The notes beneath the pieces are model-generated. The model was not told the origin of the DNA. It saw only the letters and a program-made list of their open reading frames with translations, and did not search any database. 64,000 nt of DNA from Piscinibacter sp. (GTDB taxonomy: Bacteria > Pseudomonadota > Gammaproteobacteria > Burkholderiales > Burkholderiaceae_C): assembly GCA_017983795.1 (NCBI GenBank), contig JAGOAS010000007.1, forward strand, positions 98,819-162,818. Direction: 5' to 3'. How positions within the stretch are numbered: the first letter of the stretch is position 1; each line of letters opens with the position of its first letter. Of the stretch, positions 1 through 12,281 are shown piece by piece. Both the position numbers and the translations under genes were made by a program.

Positions 1-97
1 GCAGCAGCTTCTCCGTCAGCGTGGTCTTGCCGGCGTCGGGGTGGGAGATGATGGCGAAGGTGCGGCGGCGCCGGACCTGGGGCGTGAGATCGGACAT
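1..97 (-). CDS. prfC: Peptide chain release factor 3, N-terminus only
   Basis: This is the first 32 codons of RF3, the translational GTPase that recycles RF1 and RF2 after termination. The reverse strand reads [20 protein letters not shown] and then [12 protein letters not shown], which is the P-loop of the classical translation GTPases with the HPDAGKTT form typical of RF3. The rest of the gene lies beyond the left edge. It is divergent from the glycosylase gene at 154, with 56 bases between the two starts. Confidence 0.9.
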   Translation of the reverse strand, partial: MSDLTPQVRRRRTFAIISHPDAGKTTLTEKLL

Positions 98-153
98 GGG
101 GCCGCGATTATCCCCGTTGAGCCCCGAGGCACGGCGCAGGCACACTGCGCCGC

Positions 154-1038
154 ATGCCCGAGCTGCCCGACATCACCGTCTACGTCGAGAGCCTGGCCGC
201 GAAGCTGGCGGGCGCGACGCTGCAGCGCGTGCGCGTGATGAACCCCTTCGTGCTGCGCACCGCCGTGCCGCCCATCGCCTCGGCCGAGGGCCGGCGCGTG
301 ACGGGGCTGGAGCGGCTCGGCAAGCGCGTCGCGATCACGCTCGAGGGTGATCTCTTCCTCGTCATCCACCTGATGATCGCCGGCCGCCTGCAGTGGCTGG
401 CCGCCGGTGCCAAGCCGGCGAAGTCCGCCCTGCTGGCGCTCGAGTTCGACGCCGGCACGCTGGTGCTGACCGAAGCCGGCACGCAGCGCCGCGCCTCGCT
501 GCATCTGCTGGCGGGCCGCGAGGCGCTGGCGGCGGCCGACCCGGGCGGCGTGGAGCCGCTCGCGGCCGACCTCGCCACCTTCGCCGAGCGCCTGAAGGCC
601 GAGAACCACACCCTCAAGCGTGCGCTGACGAACCCGCGCCTCTTCAGCGGCATCGGCAACGCCTATTCCGACGAGATCCTGCATCGTGCGCGGCTCTCGC
701 CGGTCACGCTGACGCGCGCGCTCGACGACGCGGCGCTGCAGCGCCTGCACGCGGCCACGCGCGAGGTGCTGCTCGAATGGACCGAACGCCTGCGCGACGA
801 GGCCAGCAAGGCCGGCGGCTGGCCGAAGAAGGTCTCGGCCTTCCACCCCGAGATGGCGGTGCACGGCCGCTATGGCCAGCCCTGCCCGGTGTGCGGCACG
901 CCGGTGCAGCGCATCGTGCACGCCGACAACGAGACCAACTACTGCGCACGCTGCCAGACCGGCGGCAAGCTGCTCGCCGACCGCGCGCTGTCGCGATTGC
1001 TCAAGGCCAGCTGGCCGAAGACGATCGACGACCTTTGA
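154..1038 (+). CDS. Fpg/Nei-family DNA glycosylase
   Basis: Bifunctional DNA glycosylase/AP lyase of the Fpg/Nei fold, expected to excise oxidised bases. It starts [10 protein letters not shown], giving the catalytic Pro at mature position 1 and Glu at 2. K57 (GKR) and N169 (GIGNAYSDE) match conserved DNA-contact positions. A zinc finger is formed by C244-x2-C247-x16-C264-x2-C267. Two features differ from standard MutM. The finger hairpin reads DNETNYC, without the usual Arg that contacts the flipped-base phosphate. About 27 residues follow the last Cys, whereas MutM normally ends just after it. It belongs to a less studied Fpg/Nei branch, so lesion preference cannot be assigned. Confidence 0.88.
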   Translation: MPELPDITVYVESLAAKLAGATLQRVRVMNPFVLRTAVPPIASAEGRRVTGLERLGKRVAITLEGDLFLVIHLMIAGRLQWLAAGAKPAKSALLALEFDAGTLVLTEAGTQRRASLHLLAGREALAAADPGGVEPLAADLATFAERLKAENHTLKRALTNPRLFSGIGNAYSDEILHRARLSPVTLTRALDDAALQRLHAATREVLLEWTERLRDEASKAGGWPKKVSAFHPEMAVHGRYGQPCPVCGTPVQRIVHADNETNYCARCQTGGKLLADRALSRLLKASWPKTIDDL

Positions 1039-1041
1039 AGG

Positions 1042-3597
1042 TCACGCGGCGCCGATGAGCCGCTTGAGCAATTCGGTGGCGACGAGGTAGGCCAGCACCA
1101 CGCCCAGCAGCGCGGCTAGCAGCGAAGGCGAGAGCGCGACGAAGCCGAACAGGCTCTGCACCGGCGCGAGCAGCGGCAGCAGCAGCGCCAGCACGCCCAC
1201 CGCCGCCGTGGTGCCCCACAGCAGCGGGCTGGGCGCGCTGCGCCAGAACGCGCCGCGCGTGCGCAGCACCAGCACCACGGCCAGCTCGGTGAGCAGCGAG
1301 ACGCTGAACCAGGCGGTCTGGAAGGTCGCCTCGTCGGCGTGGAACCAGCGGTGCAGCAACAGGAAGGTGAGCAGGTCGAATACCGTCGAGATCAGCCCGA
1401 AGACGATCATGAAACGCTGCAGGTCTTTCACCTGCCAGCGCTGCGGCGCGGCCAGGCGCTCGGGGTCGACGCGGTCGGTGGAGATCGCGATCGAGGGCAG
1501 GTCGGAGAGGAAGTTGTTGAGCAGGATCTGCTTGGCCGCCAGCGGCAGGAAGGGCAGGAACAGCGTGCCCAGCGCCATGCTCACCATGTTGCCGAAGTTG
1601 GCGCTGGTGGTGATGCCGATGTATTTGAGCGTATTGGCGAAGGTGCGCCGGCCGTCCTCGACGCCGCGGCGCAGCACGTCGAGATCGGGGCGCAGCAGCA
1701 CGATGTCGGCGCTCTCGCGCGCCACGTCCACCGCCTGGTCGACCGAGATGCCGACATCGGCGGCGTGCAGCGCCGGCGCGTCGTTGATGCCGTCGCCGAG
1801 GTAGCCCACCGCATGGCCGGTGCGCTGCAGCGCGTGCACGATGCGCTCCTTCTGCTGCGGGTCGATCTCGGCGAATACGTCGGCGTGGCGCGCCTGCTGC
1901 CAGAGCGCCTCGTCGCGCATCGCGGCGAGCTGCTCGCCGGTGAGCAGCGTGTCGGTCGACAGGCCCAACGCGCCCGCCACATGCGCCGCCACGTGGCGGT
2001 TGTCGCCGGTGATCACCTTGACGCGGATGCCGAGCGCGGCGAGCTCGCGCAGCGTCTGCGCCGCGCCGGGCTTGACCGGGTCGAGGAAGAGCAACAGGCC
2101 CTCGAAGCACATGCCGGCCTCGTCGGCCAGCGTGTAGTGCGCTTGCGCCGGCACGCGCCGCGTCGCCAGGCCGAGCACGCGGAAGCCTTCTTCGCTGCGC
2201 GCGCGGAACATCTCCGCGAGGCGCCGGCGTTCGGCGTCGTCGAGCGCTCGCGCTTGCTCGCCCGCGCGCACCTGGGCGCAGGCCGCGAGCACGTTGTCGA
2301 AGGCGCCTTTGGTGATGATCCGATGCGTGCCTTCACCGGCCGTTTCCTCGGCGACCACGATGGTGAGCCGCCGGCGCTGGAAGTCGTAGGGAATCTCGTC
2401 GATCTTGCGAAAGGCCTCCACGCTCAGGCCCTGCACCTGGCCGGCGGCCACCAAGGCCGCGTCGAGCGCATTGGCGATGCCGGTCTCGAGTGCGGCATTG
2501 GCATGCGCCCAGCGCAGCACGCGCGCCGAGGCCTGGCCGTCGGGGCCGAGCGCGCCAGACAGCGCCATGTCCCCGACGGTGAGCGTGCCGGTCTTGTCGG
2601 TGCAGAGCACGTCGATGCTGCCCAGGTTCTCGATCGCCTCCAGGCGCCGCACCAGCACGCCGCGCCGTGCCATGGCGTGCGCGCCGCGCGCGACGGTGAC
2701 GCTGACGATGGCCGGCAGCAGCTCGGGCGAAAGCCCCACGGCCAGCGCCACCGCGAACATCAGCGACTCCACCATAGCCCGGCCCAGCCACTGGTTGACC
2801 AGCACGACGAACAGCACCATCACGATCATCACGCGCAGCAGCAGCTCGCCGAAGCGGCGCACGCCGCGCGCGAAGTCGGTCTCGGGCTCGCGCTGCGCGA
2901 GGCGCGCGGCCACCGCGCCGAAGGCGGTGTCGGGCCCGGTGGCCGCCACCAGCACGGTGGCCGTGCCGCTGCGCACCGAGGAGCCGAGGAAGACGCAGTT
3001 CTCGCGCCGCGCCAGCGGCGCGTTCGCATCACAAGTGCCGGGGCGCTTCTCCACCGGCATGGATTCGCCGGTGAGCGCGGCCTCGGTGACGAGAAAATCC
3101 TTGGCCTCCAGCAGCAGTGCGTCGGCCGGCACGAGGTGGCCGGCGGCCAGGCGCACGATGTCGCCCGGCACCAGGCGCGAGGTCGGCAGCGTGTGCCAGG
3201 CGCCACCGCGTTGCACCTGGGCGTGCAGCGCGAGCCGGCGCCGCAGCCGCGCTATCGCCGCCGAGGCGCGCCACTCCTGCACGAAGCCGAGCAGCGCGCT
3301 GCCGGCCACGATGACGAGGATGATGGCGGCCTCGGTGCGCTCGTGCAGCAGCAGCGAGACCGCCGCGCCGAAGAGCAGGATCAGCACCAGCGGGTTGGTG
3401 AACTGGCGCAGCAGCAGGCGCGGCCAAGCCGGCGCCTCGTCGGCGCGCACCGTATTCGGCCCGTGGGTTCGCCAGCGCTGCGCGGCCTCGCGCGGGCTCA
3501 GGCCTTCGCGGCCGGAGCGCAGCGCGGCCAGCAGCGCCTCGGGCGCCAGGCTCCACCAGGCGCCCGGCGTGGCCAGGCGCTCAGGCGGCGCTCGCAT
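1042..3597 (-). CDS. mgtA: Magnesium-translocating P-type ATPase, MgtA type
   Basis: P-type (P3B) ATPase of the inner membrane that imports Mg2+. Visible motifs are LTGES in the actuator domain, CTDKTGTLT with the phosphorylated Asp at about residue 334, and GDGINDAPAL in the hinge. The MgtA-type segment SANFGNMVS precedes the C-terminal membrane segments. At 851 residues it is slightly shorter than enteric MgtA (about 900). The chosen ATG at 3597 overlaps the end of the upstream DJ-1/PfpI gene by 17 bases. Longer in-frame starts would lie deep inside that gene and add unrelated sequence. The overlap leaves no room for an mgtL-type leader or Mg2+ riboswitch directly in front. Confidence 0.92.
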   Translation of the reverse strand: MRAPPERLATPGAWWSLAPEALLAALRSGREGLSPREAAQRWRTHGPNTVRADEAPAWPRLLLRQFTNPLVLILLFGAAVSLLLHERTEAAIILVIVAGSALLGFVQEWRASAAIARLRRRLALHAQVQRGGAWHTLPTSRLVPGDIVRLAAGHLVPADALLLEAKDFLVTEAALTGESMPVEKRPGTCDANAPLARRENCVFLGSSVRSGTATVLVAATGPDTAFGAVAARLAQREPETDFARGVRRFGELLLRVMIVMVLFVVLVNQWLGRAMVESLMFAVALAVGLSPELLPAIVSVTVARGAHAMARRGVLVRRLEAIENLGSIDVLCTDKTGTLTVGDMALSGALGPDGQASARVLRWAHANAALETGIANALDAALVAAGQVQGLSVEAFRKIDEIPYDFQRRRLTIVVAEETAGEGTHRIITKGAFDNVLAACAQVRAGEQARALDDAERRRLAEMFRARSEEGFRVLGLATRRVPAQAHYTLADEAGMCFEGLLLFLDPVKPGAAQTLRELAALGIRVKVITGDNRHVAAHVAGALGLSTDTLLTGEQLAAMRDEALWQQARHADVFAEIDPQQKERIVHALQRTGHAVGYLGDGINDAPALHAADVGISVDQAVDVARESADIVLLRPDLDVLRRGVEDGRRTFANTLKYIGITTSANFGNMVSMALGTLFLPFLPLAAKQILLNNFLSDLPSIAISTDRVDPERLAAPQRWQVKDLQRFMIVFGLISTVFDLLTFLLLHRWFHADEATFQTAWFSVSLLTELAVVLVLRTRGAFWRSAPSPLLWGTTAAVGVLALLLPLLAPVQSLFGFVALSPSLLAALLGVVLAYLVATELLKRLIGAA

Positions 3598-4192
3598 CCA
3601 CGAAGGGCCGCACCACCTGCAGCAGCCGCTCGACGTAGGCGTCCTTCTCGCCCACCGGCGCGGCGTAGTGCAGCGCCTGGGCCGCGGCATCGAAGCCGGC
3701 GCGGCTGGCCATCATCCACGCCGCCAGGTACTGCGAGGCGAGGCAGCCGCCCGCCGTGGCCACCGGCCCGCGCGCATGGAAGGGCGCATCGATCACGCGC
3801 ACGCCGGCTTCGATGACCCAGGGCTTGGTGATGAGGTCGGTGCAGGCCGGCATGTCGGCCAGCAGCCCGAGCCGCGCCAGCAGCAGCGTGCCCGAGCACT
3901 GCGCGCCGATCAGCTGGCGCAAGGGGTCCAAGCGCAGGCGGTCGAGCAGCTGGCTGTTCTCGGCGATGGCGCGGGTGTAGATGCCGCTGCCGAAGATCAC
4001 CGCGTCGGCCTGGTTGGCGAACTCCAGCGGGCGCTGCGCCTGCACCGTCACCCCGTTCATCGAGGTGACGTGCGAGGTGGGGCTCGCGATCTCCGCCTTC
4101 CAGCCCTGCGCGCCGAGGCGGTTGAGCAGGCCCAGCGCGATGAACGAGTCGAGCTCGTTGAAACCGTCGAAGGTCAGGATCGCGATGCGCAC
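3581..4192 (-). CDS. DJ-1/PfpI family protein
   Basis: A 203-residue single-domain protein of the class I glutamine amidotransferase-like superfamily. It opens with the beta-strand MRIAILTFDGFNELD, containing the conserved Glu (E13). The nucleophile elbow IGAQCSGTLL places the reactive Cys at residue 99. Family members include isonitrile hydratases, glyoxalase-like and chaperone or stress proteins, and the sequence does not separate these. It lies just upstream of mgtA on the same strand and overlaps it by 17 bases, so the two are probably co-transcribed. A strong terminator isolates the pair from katG. Confidence 0.82.
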   Translation of the reverse strand: MRIAILTFDGFNELDSFIALGLLNRLGAQGWKAEIASPTSHVTSMNGVTVQAQRPLEFANQADAVIFGSGIYTRAIAENSQLLDRLRLDPLRQLIGAQCSGTLLLARLGLLADMPACTDLITKPWVIEAGVRVIDAPFHARGPVATAGGCLASQYLAAWMMASRAGFDAAAQALHYAAPVGEKDAYVERLLQVVRPFVDASAA

Positions 4193-4213
4193 GGCGAAGG
4201 TCCTGGGCGAGAC

Positions 4214-4244
4214 AAAACCCCGCCACTGTAGCGAAGTGGCGGGG
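4214..4244 (-). terminator. Rho-independent terminator downstream of katG
   Basis: A perfect 10-bp stem (CCCCGCCACT at 4218-4227 pairing with AGTGGCGGGG at 4235-4244) has a 7-base loop. On the minus strand the T-run (TTTTG) follows the hairpin. It lies 27 bases after the katG stop and ends the katG transcript before the DJ-1/PfpI gene. Confidence 0.85.
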
Positions 4245-4271
4245 TCGAGCCAATGACGGCGTGCTCTTCGT

Positions 4272-7548
<3,277 letters not shown>

Positions 7549-7689
7549 GCGGTGAAGTATGGCAGCGCGGCGCATCGCGGCGTGCGCCTGTGGGCATCGT
7601 CGCGCTGTACCGGCGCGCTGAGCGCTTGCGCCGCCGCGCGTCGCAGCCGAACCTGCGCGGGCGGCATGTGCCGCGCACTCCGATACCTC

Positions 7690-8160
7690 ATGGACACAGC
7701 CTCACGTTCGCGTCTCGTCTTCTCCGCATTGCTCGCCGCCGGCGCCCTGTCCGCCTGCGTGGTCGTTCCGGTCGATCCGCGCACCGGCCAGCCCTATCCG
7801 GCCGCATCGCGCGAGGGCGGCAGCGTCACGGTGGTCACGCCACCGCCGCCGCCCGCGGCACCGCAGCCCACGCTGCTCAACGTGCGCCTCTATCCCGCCA
7901 ATGCGCAGGCCAACGCGGGCGGCATGCTGGTCGCCACCGTGCTCGATGTCCACACCGGCCGCGGCACCTTCAGCGTCGGCTATCTCGGCGACACCCTGCA
8001 AGGAGAAGCCACGCGTGTCGGCGGTGCGCGGCGCGGCATCGCCAACGCCTGGGGCCCGCGCGGCATCAGCGTGCAGTGCGACTACCAGATCAGCGCGCCG
8101 GGCCAGGGCACGGGCAGCTGTCTCTTCTCGGACGGCGCCCGCTACCAGATGCATTTCTAG
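7690..8160 (+). CDS. Small predicted lipoprotein of unknown function
   Basis: A 156-residue protein with a signal sequence and a lipobox (LSAC, Cys at about residue 23). A Pro-rich stretch (TPPPPPAAP) links this to a beta-rich C-terminal domain ending in SDGARYQMHF. I do not recognise a family. The stop overlaps the stop of the convergent recG gene: the four bases CTAG at 8157-8160 serve both. An in-frame ATG eight codons upstream (MCRALRYL) is an alternative start. Confidence 0.72.
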   Translation: MDTASRSRLVFSALLAAGALSACVVVPVDPRTGQPYPAASREGGSVTVVTPPPPPAAPQPTLLNVRLYPANAQANAGGMLVATVLDVHTGRGTFSVGYLGDTLQGEATRVGGARRGIANAWGPRGISVQCDYQISAPGQGTGSCLFSDGARYQMHF

Positions 8161-10214
8161 GCTTTCAGGTAGTCGGTCTTCGAGCCCAGCCAGCGCGCGA
8201 TGTGGCGCTCGGCAGCCTGCGGGCGCTGGGCGAGCAGCTGCTGCGCCGCCGTGCGGGCGAGCCGCAGCAGCGGCTCGTCTTCGCTGAGATCGGCGAAGCG
8301 CAGCAGCGGCGCACCCGACTGGCGTGCGCCGAAGAACTCGCCGGGGCCGCGGATCTCCAGATCGCGGCGCGCGATCTCGAAGCCGTCGGTGGTCTCGATC
8401 ATCGCCTTCAGGCGCGACTTGGCGGTGTCCGACAGCGGCGTCGTGTAGAGCAGCACGCACACGCTGGCCACCGCGCCGCGCCCGACGCGCCCGCGCAGCT
8501 GGTGCAGCTGCGAGAGGCCGAAGCGCTCGGCATGCTCGATCACCATCAGCGAGGCATTGGGCACGTCGACGCCGACCTCGATCACCGTGGTCGACACCAG
8601 CACGCCCATCTGCCCGCCGCTGAAGAGCGACATCACCGCTGCCTTCTCGGCCGCCGGCATGCGGCCGTGCAGCAGGCCGACCATCTGCCCGGGCAGCGCC
8701 TCGTAGAGCTGCTGGTGGGTGGCGGTGGCGTTGCGCAGGTCGAGCGTCTCGCTCTCCTCGATCAGCGGGCAGACCCAGTAGACCTGCCGGCCGGCCGCCA
8801 CCTCGTCGCGGATGCGCGCGATCACCGCGTCGCGCTTGTCCTCGGCGAACAGTTTGGTGACCACCGGCGTGCGGCCGGGCGGCAGCTCGTCGATGGTGCT
8901 GATGTCGAGGTCGGCGAACAGCGTCATCGCCAGCGTGCGCGGAATGGGCGTGGCCGACATCATCAGCGTGTGCGGCTCGAGCGGGCCGTCCTGCAGCTTG
9001 CTGCGCAACGCCAGCCGCTGCTGCACGCCGAAGCGATGTTGCTCGTCGATGATCGCCAGGCCCAGCTTGGCGAACTCCACCTGATCCTGGATCACCGCAT
9101 GCGTGCCCACCACCAGCGCGGCTTCGCCGGAGGCGATCTGCGCCAGCATCTGCGTGCGCGCCTTGCCCTTGCGGCTGCCGGTGAGCCAGGCCACCGTGAT
9201 GCCCAGCGGCGTCAGCCAGCCGACCAGCTTGCGCAGGTGCTGCTCGGCGAGGATCTCGGTGGGCGCCATCAGCGCGCATTGCCAGCCCTCTTCGATGGCG
9301 ATGGCGGCGGCGAGCGCGGCCACCACGGTCTTGCCCGAGCCGACGTCGCCCTGCAGCAGGCGGTGCATGGGCGTCTCGCGCCCGAGGTCGCGCGCGATCT
9401 CCTCGACCACGCGGCGCTGCGCCTCGGTCAGCGCGAAGGGCAGCGCCGCCAGCAGCTTCTCCTGCAGGCCGCCGGCACGCAGGGCGAAGGCCGGGGAGCG
9501 CTGGCGCTCGCGTTCGAGCTTGGCCTTCAGCTGCGAAAGCTGCTGGGCCAGCAGTTCCTCGAACTTGAGGCGCTGCCAGGCCGGGTGGCTGTGGTCTTCC
9601 AGCGTGGCCAGGCTCACGTCCGGCGCCGGGTGGTGCAGGAAGGCCAGCGCCTCGCGCAGCGTCGGCAGCTGACGGGGCACGCTGCCGGGTGGCAGCAGCT
9701 CGCCGAGATCGGCGTGCGCCAGGCCGGAGGCGACCGCCTTGCGCAAGTAGGCCTGCGGCAGCTGCGCCGTGCTCGGGTAGACCGGCGTGAGCGCACGCGC
9801 CAGCGGCGCGCCCTCGCTCACCGCCTTGAAGCTCGGGTGCACCATCTCCAGCCCGAAGAAGCCGCCGCGCGCCTCGCCGCGCACGCGCAGGCGCGCGCCT
9901 TCGGCGAGCGTCTTCTGGTGCGAGGGGTAGAAGTGCAGGAAGCGCAGCACCAGATCATTCGCGCCGTCGTGCAGCTTCACCACCAGCTGGCGGCGCGGGC
10001 GGAACTGCACGCGGCTGTCGGTCACCACGCCTTCCACCTGTGCGATGTCGCCGTCGCGCAGTGCGGCGATGGGGGTGAGTTGCGTCTCGTCCTCGTAGCG
10101 CAGCGGCAGGTGCAGCGCGAGGTCGATGTCGCGCGTGAGGCCGAGCTTCTCGAGCGCGCGCTGCGGCGCGGACTTCGGCTTGTTCTCGTTCGACGGGGGG
10201 GCGGCCTCGGCCAT
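8157..10214 (-). CDS. recG: ATP-dependent DNA helicase RecG
   Basis: Superfamily 2 helicase that remodels stalled replication forks and branched DNA. The N-terminal wedge/OB domain covers about residues 1-250. Walker A is QGDVGSGKTVVAA with K295. The DEAH-like box is IIDEQHRFG, and motif III (SATPIPRT) and motif VI (QLRGRVGRG) are present. At 685 residues it has the usual length. The start at 10214 (MAEAAPPS) is chosen; another ATG 11 codons upstream is possible. It is convergent with the lipoprotein gene and shares the CTAG stop palindrome. Confidence 0.95.
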   Translation of the reverse strand: MAEAAPPSNENKPKSAPQRALEKLGLTRDIDLALHLPLRYEDETQLTPIAALRDGDIAQVEGVVTDSRVQFRPRRQLVVKLHDGANDLVLRFLHFYPSHQKTLAEGARLRVRGEARGGFFGLEMVHPSFKAVSEGAPLARALTPVYPSTAQLPQAYLRKAVASGLAHADLGELLPPGSVPRQLPTLREALAFLHHPAPDVSLATLEDHSHPAWQRLKFEELLAQQLSQLKAKLERERQRSPAFALRAGGLQEKLLAALPFALTEAQRRVVEEIARDLGRETPMHRLLQGDVGSGKTVVAALAAAIAIEEGWQCALMAPTEILAEQHLRKLVGWLTPLGITVAWLTGSRKGKARTQMLAQIASGEAALVVGTHAVIQDQVEFAKLGLAIIDEQHRFGVQQRLALRSKLQDGPLEPHTLMMSATPIPRTLAMTLFADLDISTIDELPPGRTPVVTKLFAEDKRDAVIARIRDEVAAGRQVYWVCPLIEESETLDLRNATATHQQLYEALPGQMVGLLHGRMPAAEKAAVMSLFSGGQMGVLVSTTVIEVGVDVPNASLMVIEHAERFGLSQLHQLRGRVGRGAVASVCVLLYTTPLSDTAKSRLKAMIETTDGFEIARRDLEIRGPGEFFGARQSGAPLLRFADLSEDEPLLRLARTAAQQLLAQRPQAAERHIARWLGSKTDYLKA

Positions 10215-10380
10215 GGAGGCGGATTCTCGCCGCTGCGGGCGTGACATCCGCCCGCCGCGCGTGGCGCGCCGCATCCGGCCGGCCACCCTTGGACACATTC
10301 CGACAGCCCGCTCTACCGGCAGGCGCGCCGCCAAGGCGTAGCATCGCGCCCTGTCGTCTCGCCGCCCGCCTGCCCGCCCC

Positions 10381-10509
10381 ATGCGCCTCGTCGCCCGCAT
10401 CGCCCTGGTTCTCGTCGTCGTCGTCGCCGTCAGCGCCCTCTCCGCGCTAGCCTGGGATCGCTCCGAACGGATCGCGGCGCCGCCCGCGCCGCCGGCCGCC
10501 ACGCACTGA
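10381..10509 (+). CDS. Possible 42-residue membrane peptide
   Basis: A short open frame starting [20 protein letters not shown] forms one hydrophobic helix followed by a short charged and Pro/Ala-rich tail ending in ATH. It fills the gap between the divergent recG and queA genes and ends 40 bases before the queA start. No clear ribosome-binding site precedes it and no family is recognisable. It may be a real single-pass small protein or a chance frame. Confidence 0.33.
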   Translation: MRLVARIALVLVVVVAVSALSALAWDRSERIAAPPAPPAATH

Positions 10510-10549
10510 GCGGCCGTTGCGCCCTCGGGCCCAGGCCGGTCAAGCCTTC

Positions 10550-11602
10550 ATGCCCTCCGATCGTTCCTACACGCTCGCCGACTTCGATTTCGAACTGCCG
10601 GCCGAGCTGATCGCCCAGCACCCCGCCGCCGAGCGCTCCGCCTCGCGGCTGCTCGATGCCAGCGGCGCCGTGCCGGTCGACCGCGTCTTCCGCGAACTGC
10701 CCGCGCTGCTCGAGCCCGGCGACCTGCTGGTCTTCAACGACACGCGCGTCATCAAGGCACGCCTGCTCGGCGCCAAGGCGAGCGGCGGCGCGGTGGAGGC
10801 GCTGGTCGAGCGCGTGCTGCCGCCGCGCGAGGTGCTGGCGCATCTGCGCGCCAGCAAGTCACCCAAGGCGGGCAGCCGCGTGCGCTTCGTCAGCGGCGAT
10901 GGTGAGTCGTCCTTCGAAGCCGAGGTGCTCGGCCGCGGCGGGCCGGACGGTTCGCTCTTCCATCTGCGTTTTCCTGCTGATCCGCTCGTGCTGCTCGAAC
11001 GCCACGGTCATGTGCCGCTGCCGCCCTACATCACGCATGCCGACAGCGCCGACGACGAGCGCCGCTACCAGACCGTGTTCGCGAAGCACCCCGGCGCGGT
11101 GGCCGCGCCGACCGCGGCGCTGCATTTCGATGCCGGCGTGCTGGCCGCGCTGCACGAGCGCGGCATCGCCGTTGCGAGCGTGACGCTGCACGTGGGCGCC
11201 GGCACCTTCCAGCCGGTGCGCAGCGAGAACCTCGCCGAGCACCGCATGCACAGCGAATGGTTCGAGGTGCCGCAGGCCACCGTGGAGGCCGTGGCCGCAG
11301 CGCACGCGGCCGGCCGGCGCGTGGTGGCGGTGGGCACCACCACGCTGCGCGCGCTCGAATCGGCCGCGCTCGGCGGTGAACTGATCGCCGGCGCGCGCGA
11401 CACCGACATCTTCATCACGCCGGGCTTCCGGTTCCGCGTCGTCGATCGGCTGGTCACCAACTTCCACCTGCCCAAGAGCACGCTGATGATGCTGGTGAGC
11501 GCCTTCGCCGGCCACGAGCGCGTGATGGCGCTGTACCGCCACGCGATCGCGCAGCGCTACCGCTTCTTCAGCTACGGCGACGCGATGTTGCTGGAACGCT
11601 GA
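10550..11602 (+). CDS. queA: S-adenosylmethionine:tRNA ribosyltransferase-isomerase
   Basis: Penultimate enzyme of queuosine synthesis. It transfers the ribosyl part of SAM to preQ1 already placed in tRNA, forming epoxyqueuosine. The 350-residue sequence shows the QueA signatures [30 protein letters not shown] and [14 protein letters not shown]. The start [17 protein letters not shown] at 10550 fits the family N-terminus better than the longer frame. tgt, the enzyme two steps earlier, is 5.9 kb downstream rather than adjacent. Confidence 0.96.
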   Translation: MPSDRSYTLADFDFELPAELIAQHPAAERSASRLLDASGAVPVDRVFRELPALLEPGDLLVFNDTRVIKARLLGAKASGGAVEALVERVLPPREVLAHLRASKSPKAGSRVRFVSGDGESSFEAEVLGRGGPDGSLFHLRFPADPLVLLERHGHVPLPPYITHADSADDERRYQTVFAKHPGAVAAPTAALHFDAGVLAALHERGIAVASVTLHVGAGTFQPVRSENLAEHRMHSEWFEVPQATVEAVAAAHAAGRRVVAVGTTTLRALESAALGGELIAGARDTDIFITPGFRFRVVDRLVTNFHLPKSTLMMLVSAFAGHERVMALYRHAIAQRYRFFSYGDAMLLER

Positions 11603-11755
11603 GCCGCAGGGCGGGCGAGCGCAAGGGATCACGCAAGCGTCGCACGCCGACGCGGGCCGCGTGGCGCTGTTCACGCTGCATCGGCCATCCGGTCGATGCG
11701 CGCGATGCGTCCTCGTTTGCACCATCGCATCACGTTCAACCCCCACTGCGTGACG

Positions 11756-12274
11756 ATGAAAAAGACCCTGACGATCCTGGCCCTGGCACTCACCCTCGGC
11801 GCCTGCGCCAGTGCGCCGCAACTCGCGGCTCCGCAGGCCATCAAGGCCCCGTCGCCGATCTTGGGCAACACCGGCAAGTACATGTCGCCCTACACCGAGG
11901 ACGGCACCGTGGCCCCGTGGGTCGAGAAGGGCCGTGCGGCCAGCGCCGGTGCCGGCGTCGGCGGCTTCGTCGGCGCACAGGCCGGCGCCAAGCTGGCCGA
12001 GAGCATTCCCTTCGTCGGCGGCTGGCTGGGCCAGAGCGTCGGTGAATCGGTGGGCCGCCAGGTCGCGCTGAAGATGGTCGGCGGCGAGGAGTTCATCAAG
12101 GCCAACTCCGACATGTCGTTCAACACCGTCAACGAGCTGGCCGTCTACATGTACGCGAGGAACTCCAGCCACAAGGACTTCGCCGAGGTGCTCGACCTGA
12201 CGCAGAAGATCTACCCCGACCTGAAGCAGGCCTACTACCCGGCGATCGTCGCCGCCTCGCGCGCGGCGCGCTGA
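11756..12274 (+). CDS. Predicted lipoprotein, first gene of an LpoB-like operon
   Basis: A 172-residue protein with a signal peptide and lipobox LGAC (Cys at about residue 17). A Gly/Ala-rich segment (residues about 62-100: ASAGAGVGGFVGAQAGAKL) resembles a glycine-zipper membrane hairpin. The rest is soluble. No specific family is recognised. The ATG at 11756 is chosen because it gives the basic MKKTLTILALAL signal start. The next gene begins 7 bases after the stop, so this is probably the first member of a five-gene envelope operon. Confidence 0.75.
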   Translation: MKKTLTILALALTLGACASAPQLAAPQAIKAPSPILGNTGKYMSPYTEDGTVAPWVEKGRAASAGAGVGGFVGAQAGAKLAESIPFVGGWLGQSVGESVGRQVALKMVGGEEFIKANSDMSFNTVNELAVYMYARNSSHKDFAEVLDLTQKIYPDLKQAYYPAIVAASRAAR

Positions 12275-12281
12275 CCGAACC

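Noticed and set aside
1339-3816. Long open frame (825 codons) on the plus strand opposite mgtA
   Set aside because: It is His/Arg/Gln-rich with no recognisable domain and lies exactly opposite a well-supported P-type ATPase. Such frames arise from GC-rich codon use.
3598-4271. Magnesium riboswitch or mgtL leader for mgtA
   Set aside because: mgtA starts inside the preceding gene, and the only strong hairpin upstream of that gene is the katG terminator.
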